From Karalla daura (lineage: Eukaryota > Chordata > Actinopteri > Chaetodontiformes > Leiognathidae), in contig CM055198.1 of assembly GCA_029224185.1 (NCBI GenBank), positions 21,749,036 through 21,813,035 of the forward strand: a stretch of 64,000 nt of DNA. Direction: 5' to 3'. The notes beneath the pieces are model-generated. The model had not been told where the DNA came from, made no database searches, and was given only the letters and a program-made list of their open reading frames with translations. This document shows positions 57,201-64,000 of the stretch, piece after piece (the stretch's first letter is position 1; every line of letters starts with the position of its first letter). Position numbers and translations under genes: made by a program.

Positions 57201-60200
57201 GCACACAGCGGGGATGGCGGTCTTTAGCGGGGCCGTCGCCATGTCCAACATGCCATTAGCGCTTGTTATGGAACTTTGTTTTGCCTGTGCACATTTGCCG
57301 CACATGGTCCGGTTCCTCGGGTACAATTAGCACTGTGTCCTGTGCCCGGGCGAAGCGAGGATCACGGGAGTGCTGAGCTGAAAAATTGACCCGGCTTACA
57401 TTTTGATCACCCACAAGCCACAGGCCTCTGGCTTTTGCTGCCAGCATGCTGGCAGGGCACTCGACATGCCAGTTTGCATCTCGACACCCCCTGCCACCCC
57501 CACCACCGCCTCCATTTAGCAGCTTTCTCTATGTGTCCATAGTGAGCTCTCAGACCACCTACACATAATGGTTTGTGCTTCAGTGGCATTTGAGAGCTGC
57601 AGCCCAGCCATCACCTACACTTGACCGAGATTAACACGGACTCTGACTGTATGTCTGTGAGGCTGTGACACATGCAGTGTGTGTGTGTGCGCGCGTGTGT
57701 GTGTGTGTGTGAGTGTTTTTGGGTGTGAAAGGCCACCTGTGGCATCGTGTCTCCAGTGACAGGCGTGGAATGAGGGGCCCGTCTCGCTCCGGGCCAGGTG
57801 GGACGTCCCAGTGTGACTGTGAGGACAGGTGGCAGTCGATGGCTTTGTCCCTCTGTCCTTCAGACACATGAGAGTCTTTATTTCCCCTGCCTATCAAATG
57901 GCTTTGCTGCTGCGCTGTCACACAAATCCCAAAGTAATTAACTTGATATTTACCCGATCCTCATTATTATTTATCAGACAAACACACTGCTGCACACATG
58001 GAAACATGGTGAGGACTGCACTGTTCTTATACGTGATGAAGCCGTCTGTTATTTTCTTGTTTTATTCTTAAAATGTTTGGTCTGTAAAATGTGGAAAGAC
58101 TGAAAAATGTTGACCTGTGTTTCACAAAGGCTGGGACCAACATAGTTGTCATGGAGGACAAAAACCTTTTTAAATTAAACAGACTATATGAGATAATTTG
58201 GCCTGTATTTGTGAAAAATCTGCTCAAGAATATGTTATATCTGCTCGTATCAACCATTGTGCTTATGACTGTGGCTCTCTCCCTGGTTTTTTTTTATCAC
58301 ACATACTGAAAACATGCCTTTAGGCCAGTTGGAGTCTATTAGCTGCAAAGTGGCTAACATAATGGATAGACGGATGGGCGGATGGATGGGCTAATGGCGA
58401 TTATTTGTTGATCAATCATTTGGTTGCTGCGGCAGTAATCAGGATACTATTATTCCCATTTAACTCCATTATACTTTATTAAGTGTGTCAGTAGCTGAGT
58501 GGAATAGGTTACTGGCAACCAGGATGACATCACTTCCTTCAGAGTGTGGCCCCAGGGGCCCCGGGAACACATCTCTAATTAATAGCTCAGTGCCCTCAGC
58601 CATGACACACATATGACATCCATATGTACCGCGTTAGTGCGTGTGGTGCTCCCACCCACACAGCGCTCCGTCATATGCCATGTGCTGATTTGTTTCCATA
58701 TGTGGGGGAGGTATAAACTCCCCGTTTTCAGCATGTTTGCTTGTTTTTGCTCGTCTGAGATTCTTTCTCCTACTGATTCACACGCTTCCATGTCAGGGTT
58801 CACAAGTCGCACCAAGCGCTCAATCAAAGTTCGGCCTGAAAACCAACTCTTCAGGTTGTCATTGTGTAGCTAAACGCTCCTCTGCTAGTGCAGTCAGACT
58901 CACTCCATCAAAGCAGGCCGTCCCAGAAAAGTTCACTGCTCTACTTGTTGGCTCGTGGGTTCCCTCATGGGGACGAGGGGATGAGGAGATGGAGGGTGGC
59001 CAGTGGAGGAGGAGAGCTGCCCTTGACCCTGTTCTGCGGCGAGGGGCGAGCGTGTGACGGAGCGGGCTAAATGTGTCGGCGCTCCACGACACGCCGAAAG
59101 GTCAGCAGCGGTAGGCCGCACGCAGGAAGACCCACCCACAGGAAAGAGATCAGATGGCACGACAGGTCCGCTCACAACACGGCTCCTTTGTACTTTGCTA
59201 GCTTTGTTAGTTTACCAACAGAATATGTGATGTGTGGCAGCGTGAGGTGACAGCCAGGAGGCAAACATTGATGCTACGGGTCTGATCAGGGCGAGAGCAC
59301 GGCGTCCTAGCGCCTGATGAATGGGCCGCCTTGTCTGGTGTGTGTTTGCGCGGGTCTCGCACACGAGTGAAAACAAGTATGTTCCAATCCTGCCCAGACA
59401 CGGGGCAGAATTACATAGATCAGCCAGGGCTGGGAACAGTCTGCCTCTGCCCTCCCACTGAAACCAAAGCAACATACTCAACATGTTCTGGCTGCCGCTT
59501 CACCTACTGTATGTGGAATGTCGTTCCCACATTCGACTGTAAAAAAGGAGAAGTAAAACCAGGTCAGAGTCAAAGAATGAGTAGTTAAGTAATAAATAAG
59601 GACGGACATCCGGCAGTAAACCCTTTGACACACTAATCCCTCTGTCTGGGCTACCTCTGCCTACCAGGAAAAGGCAGCCCTGACAGTCTGTCTGCATTGT
59701 TGTGTCAGGGTTTGGGCGTGTGCCTCTGCTTGTACACACAGCTCCGTCTCGCTCTCACCAAACAACGCGCTGCCACAGAGTTGAGGCTCGGGACAGTGGT
59801 GTGAACCTCTCCATCGAGGAACTGCGTGTCACTCAGGGAAGTGATGTTATCTGCTCGCAGGTGAGCAGGCTGCAGCTCGCCCGTGCGGGCGTGTAGGCGT
59901 AGAGATACGCGCCCTGCCCCCGGAGTACGACGGGGGCGCATTCCATCAGGAGGCTGGAAATTGCCAAGCACTTTTTCTAATCCGGCCTCATTTGGGTTTT
60001 AGAGCGTTCCCAGCCACTAACTCAAGTGCACATCAGCGGGCGATCGAATGAGTGTTGGTGCTGGGCCAGCATTCATCTGCGCTCCGGACTGTCCTCTCTC
60101 TGCTCTCTGTTCCTCCCCTCGGTCCTGTCAGGAGGACCATCGACCAGGTGAAGGCCCGTCCACCGCCACTCGTAGCTCGGCTTTCTGTGGGGTTGTGTGT

Positions 60201-63200
60201 CCAAGCCGAGCAGTGGAGGAGGAGGAGGAGGAGGAGGAGGAGGAGCAGGAGCAGTGTGATTTTAAACTGTTGGTGATTTGTGACCAGAATAGAAACAACA
60301 TCAGAGTGACTTTTAACCACACTGGCCTCTGTGTGACCCGCAGGCTGGAGCTCAGTGTCTGACCAGGAGGACGTTGCATTGTTATGCGTTTCAGCCATCT
60401 TCCATTTCGCTGTAATTGCCACTTTAATGCAGCTCTTGAACCGGTTTCAATATCCAGCAAATAACATACATGCTGGAACGAAGTGAGCGAAAGATTTTGC
60501 TCCTTTAACACATCAGTGTTCATTATGCAGCTCTTCAACTAGTGTTCCTGCTTGTGTGGAATATATAAATGCTTGATTCTACCATCCTAAACGACAACAT
60601 GCACACAGCCACTGCAGGAAGTGCCCTGCTCACCAGCCAACCAAAGCATGAATGATTAAACATCCGTTTTCAGAGCTACGTACAGTACGTGCACTGCTAC
60701 CTCACCAGCTACTCTAAATGTATCGCAGCAGCTGAGCTGCTAGAATGGTGTATAAACCACATCAAGTTATCTGCTTTCCTCACCCTCTCAGGTCTCCCCT
60801 GCTGTGTTGACACGCCAGCTTTGACAATTATCTCCCAAATTCTCAGATAAGCATATAAAATCATGTTGCATTAATCAGGATTACTCAGCAGCAGCCGCAG
60901 TAAGGTTTGCTTGGCAGATTATCCAGTGTTCCACTCGCCCTCCTAGCTGGTTACATGACTGTGTGTGTGTGTGTGAGAGAGTGCACTTTCCTGGGTGATT
61001 GACTATCCTCTCAAGTAGACCGAGTGGCTGCCTCATGAGATAGTGTTTTTAGACTGTTCTAGTTTTGCCGAGCTGTGTGTGTGTGTGTGTGTGTGTGTGT
61101 GGGAGCAGGCTGGCGGACGCAGACAGCGATGAGCACAGGAGAAATGGACTGTAAAACAATCGCCATTAATGCTACTCGACCATTTGGCACTGAGAGAGAG
61201 AGAGGGGGAGCACAAGTGTTGTCCCTGCAGTCACCTGCGTACAAATTACCCAAAGAGAACCGGAACCAGGGCCATTAGTTAGCAGTTCTACCCTCTTTTC
61301 AACCAGGGTTGTTGTTCTCCCCAGTTTTGCTCCAAAGGTGCCGGATGTTCAGCATCACCTCATGTTGACTCCGCCCTCAGACATTATGTTGTCTGACTCG
61401 ACCCCGTCTAAAGATAGTCCACATCAAAACCTGACGGTGTCGTCATTAGCGCTCTCATTATCACGTTTTTTTTCTTCCTCTTCTTCCCACGAAACCCTGC
61501 TAATTGTCTGCCAAATGGCAAGAACAGGCAGGGAACATCTCTGTCCTCAAGGTAAGAGTTGTATCGCCTCGGCGAGGAAGGAAGCAGGACGGAAAATGAG
61601 AGGAAACGCACAAAGGAAGGATGTGTCTTAAAAGAGGGTATTTTGATTTGGCCAGTCCTCTTGTTTTTCCTCTGCTGCAGATGCGCACTGAGGCCCTTGG
61701 TTAAGAGAAGTTAAAAATAAGAGCCCTGCTTCACAACCCTCTACTTATTCTGCCTTCTCAGAAGTCATGTTTGCTATGCTCGTCACATCAAGCCTTTTTC
61801 CCTCCTCATGTCTTCTGTCAGTGTCTGTGTCCAGCCTTAATTGAGGCAGCACATGCTCTGTTTCTTTTTATCCACTTCTGGCATATTCTTGGCCTCCGTG
61901 CAAACCGCGTTTCCCCATCAGATGCCATTCTGAGTTGTTTGCAGAGTGCTGCGTTCCTTAGCATCCTGTGTACGTGTGTGTTTTCAGGCTCAGGTGGCGT
62001 TCCTGCAGGGCGAGCGGAAAGGCCAGGAGAACATGAAGCAGGACCTGGTGAGGCGGATCAAAATGCTGGAGTACGCTCTCAAACAGGAGAGGTAAGGCAC
62101 ACGTCGCTCCGCTCGCCACACAGCCTCCTCTAATGCTTTGCATGTTTCAGGCCCCAGCTCGCTCTTTGATGGTGAAACAGATCCATGTGTTTGCTCCTAA
62201 CTGTGCCCTCGTGTGGTGGTGTGTGGGGTTGCAGGGCCAAGCACCAGAAGCTGAAGACAGGAAACGACCAGAGTCCCGGGGACAAGAAGCCAGAGGCAGA
62301 GGCAGACCAACGTATGAATGCTGTTATTCACAAATCTGATAGTCTGCTGCTCCTTCTGTCCTCTGAACAACTCGTTTCAGCATTTCTGCAGTTCTCGTTT
62401 TCTGCCTATGTGTTGCATCACTGTTGACCAATCTATTTTGTGTAGTTCCCAATGGGCCAGCTGAGTCAGACTCCGAGCCAGCCAATCAGATGTCCTGGAA
62501 GGAGGGACGTCAGCTACTACGCAAGTAAGGCCCCGTTTCTTCCTCCACTTCACACCAGCGTGTTGATCTCTGTCCGCTCCCAGGGTTGACCTGTGTGGCT
62601 CTGCTCTGCTGTCCATGCAGATACCTGGAGGAGGTGGGCTACTCAGACACCATCCTGGACATGCGCTCCAAGCGTGTGCGCTCGCTGCTGGGCAGGAGCA
62701 GCCCCGAGGCCAACGGGCCGCCGCCCAGCGACACCTGTGCCGAGCCGGAGCCCCGGGCAGGAGGAGAGTCGCTGCTGGTCAGACAGATAGAGGAGCAGAT
62801 CAAGAGGTGAGGGGCGCTCCATCCCAGCAGTAGCCTCTACCACCACTATGACTGGGTGAATGTGACCTGTCTGTAACGAATGTCATGAAGAGTAGAAAAG
62901 CCCTTAATAAGAACCAGTCCATTCACCATTCTATTCAGTTTTGATGTTGGCTATGAGTCCTAAAGTTGAGATGAAGTGTGTGCTGGCATTTTGACCTCGG
63001 TGGCCAGGCTTATAATAACACACCATTACAGAGTTTAATTGAGGCTGTCCTTCTTCCTTCTGCAAGTCATTGTCCTAAATAATCCTCTCGCTCCTTTTCA
63101 AGTGAAACAGAGGGAATAACTGTGTATTTTTTTTAGGAACGCGGGCAAGGAAAGCTCTAAGGAGCGCCTGGGCGGCTCTGTGCTGGATAAGATCCCCTTC

Positions 63201-63580
63201 CTGCACGGCTGCGAGGACGACGACGAGGACGACAGCGACGAGGAGGACGACTTCCAGGGCATGGCCACCGACTGCATCGACGGGCCGCGCAAGGGCAAGA
63301 AGTCTCGCGGAAAGGTACAGCCCGGGATTTTGGAGGCGGGATGGGGCAGATGACGATGCATTTCAACCCCACACCATGTCACATGAGTAACGCCGCTTCC
63401 TGGGACGTGCTCTGCCTGTGTAGATGGGGGCGGAGCCTATGACCACAGACCTGGACCCCGAGGACGAGGAGGATGAAGACGACTCGGAAGACGCCCTCAG
63501 TGAATTTGACTTCTTGGGCTCGGGGGAGGATGGGGAGGGGGCGGGCGAGGCCCGGATCTCGGGGGACGGACGGGAGTTAG
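54265..63580 (+). CDS. strn4: striatin-4 (zinedin), N-terminal part, exons 1-7, cut by window end
   Basis: Regulatory B''' subunit of PP2A and scaffold of the STRIPAK complex. Coding exons in the window are 54265-54567, 61988-62091, 62235-62311, 62446-62524, 62621-62806, 63137-63314 and 63424-63580, all GT/AG and in phase, encoding 361 residues plus one base. The start ATG has A at -3 and G at +4. After a Gly/Pro/Ala-rich head comes LPGILHFIQFEWGRFQAEKY with the caveolin-binding pattern F78-W83-F86, then a coiled coil (about 80-145, including FLQGERKGQEN and RRIKMLEYALKQER). WKEGRQLLRKYLEEVGYSDT and ILDMRSKRVRSLLGRS are family hallmarks. Acidic segments (CEDDDEDDSDEEDD; EDEEDEDDSEDALSEFDF) follow. 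The C-terminal WD40 repeats must lie beyond 64000. Details such as SEFDFLGSGEDGEG agree with STRN4 as remembered, and fkrp linkage supports STRN4 over STRN or STRN3. Confidence 0.94.
54620..56400. repeat. degenerate tandem array, about 4-5 units of roughly 330-410 bp
   Basis: Two landmark phrases alternate four times. ATGACCTCCAGCTGATGACC-like sequence starts at 54777, 55187, 55576 and 55841. AGGTGTGGCCAC-like sequence is at 54957, 55326, 55734 and 56068. Between them recur words such as AAAGCTTTAATCTGT, GGCCTTCAAATGCT and CCAATGCAATGAAA. A partial fifth start (GGAAATTCCTCAACTGATGC, near 56321) resembles the unit beginning at 55443. The units are diverged, so the duplication is old. No coding capacity and no recognised family. 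Confidence 0.75.
57678..57711. repeat. (GT)n microsatellite
   Basis: GT tract with a central GCGCGC interruption. Confidence 0.93.
60214..60246. repeat. (GAG)n trinucleotide repeat
   Basis: About eleven GAG/GGA triplets in strn4 intron 1. Poly-Glu and poly-Ser frames here are repeat artefacts. Confidence 0.93.
61074..61101. repeat. (GT)n microsatellite
   Basis: 28-bp TG tract in strn4 intron 1. Confidence 0.95.
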
Positions 63581-64000
63581 GTACGCTGTTGCCGTAGCAA
63601 CACCACCAGCACCAGCACTGCCAGAACCACTGCCACCAGTGTATCTGTGTTTCTGCCACCCCCCCCCCCCCGCCCACCCGCTCCCCCATACCCCCCGTCC
63701 TGCTCACCTCTTTATCTTTTACCTCTCATTGTGTCTTTGCATCTCTTCTTGTCAATAAAACTGACCTCTTTTCCCAACCAGCTGTCTCTCTGTCCTGTTT
63801 CACGCGCTGTCAGTCTGCGACTCTTTGCAGTTTCATAGCTGTCGTCTGTCTGTAGATGCACTGTGTCTGTGGTCCGGGGCTCATTTCAACAGGTTATCAC
63901 GCATGCTGCCTCCTCTTTTTAAATGTCCACACCTTATTCTCTGAGTCATCTTTACTCTGTGTGGCTGTGCTCCTATCGACCCCATCCTTTCACACACAAT
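63581..64000 (+). other. strn4 intron 7, to window end
   Basis: Starts with donor GTACGC at 63581. It contains a C14 run at 63658-63671 and C/T-rich DNA. The next acceptor and coding exon are not recognised before the window ends. Confidence 0.75.

Larger units (their letters stand above)
54568..61987 (+). other. strn4 intron 1 (7.4 kb)
   Basis: Holds a diverged tandem array (54620-56400), a (GT)n tract (57678-57711), a GAG repeat (60214-60246) and a (GT)n tract (61074-61101). No further exon of the family was seen. Confidence 0.88.

Overview
The window looks like teleost fish nuclear DNA. It has vertebrate genes with short GT-AG introns, very abundant (CA)n/(GT)n and GATA-type microsatellites, and remnants of a dispersed repeat in the style common in ray-finned fish genomes. 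Five vertebrate genes were identified by reading the translations and joining exons by hand at GT/AG sites in phase. The species cannot be named from the sequence.

Layout. (1) 47-280, minus strand: first coding exon of a gene resembling tmem160, cut by the window edge, with a CpG-rich promoter and a CRE palindrome. (2) 0.45-8.3 kb: intergenic, with microsatellites and one short terminal-inverted-repeat element. (3) 8.3-22.4 kb, plus strand: egln2 (PHD1, HIF prolyl hydroxylase), five coding exons and 505 aa, with an 8.6 kb first intron and a long 3' region. Its 5' leader holds a chain of upstream ORFs. (4) 22.4-39.0 kb: a stretch with no convincing gene, carrying three copies of one dispersed repeat family and some unassigned local repeats. 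(5) 39.2-about 49.3 kb, plus strand: slc1a5 (ASCT2 neutral amino acid transporter), eight coding exons and 530 aa. (6) 50.1-about 52.6 kb, minus strand: fkrp (ribitol-phosphate transferase of alpha-dystroglycan glycosylation), a single 532-aa coding exon, convergent with slc1a5. (7) 54.3 kb to the window end, plus strand: strn4 (zinedin, a B''' subunit of PP2A/STRIPAK), the first seven coding exons; the WD40 region lies beyond the window. fkrp and strn4 are head-to-head.

The genes do not form a pathway. Their order is what is informative. slc1a5, fkrp and strn4 have the same order and relative strands as in the human 19q13.32 block, where TMEM160 also lies, while human EGLN2 lies several Mb away at 19q13.2.

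No wholly new biological system was found. The items most worth checking are the uORF cascade with a conserved second start in egln2, a degenerate tandem array of about 330-410 bp units in strn4 intron 1, a CpG-rich X-box-containing island inside egln2 intron 1, a near-consensus CTCF site between the convergent slc1a5 and fkrp genes, and a C18 homopolymer that forms the splice-acceptor tract of slc1a5 exon 5.
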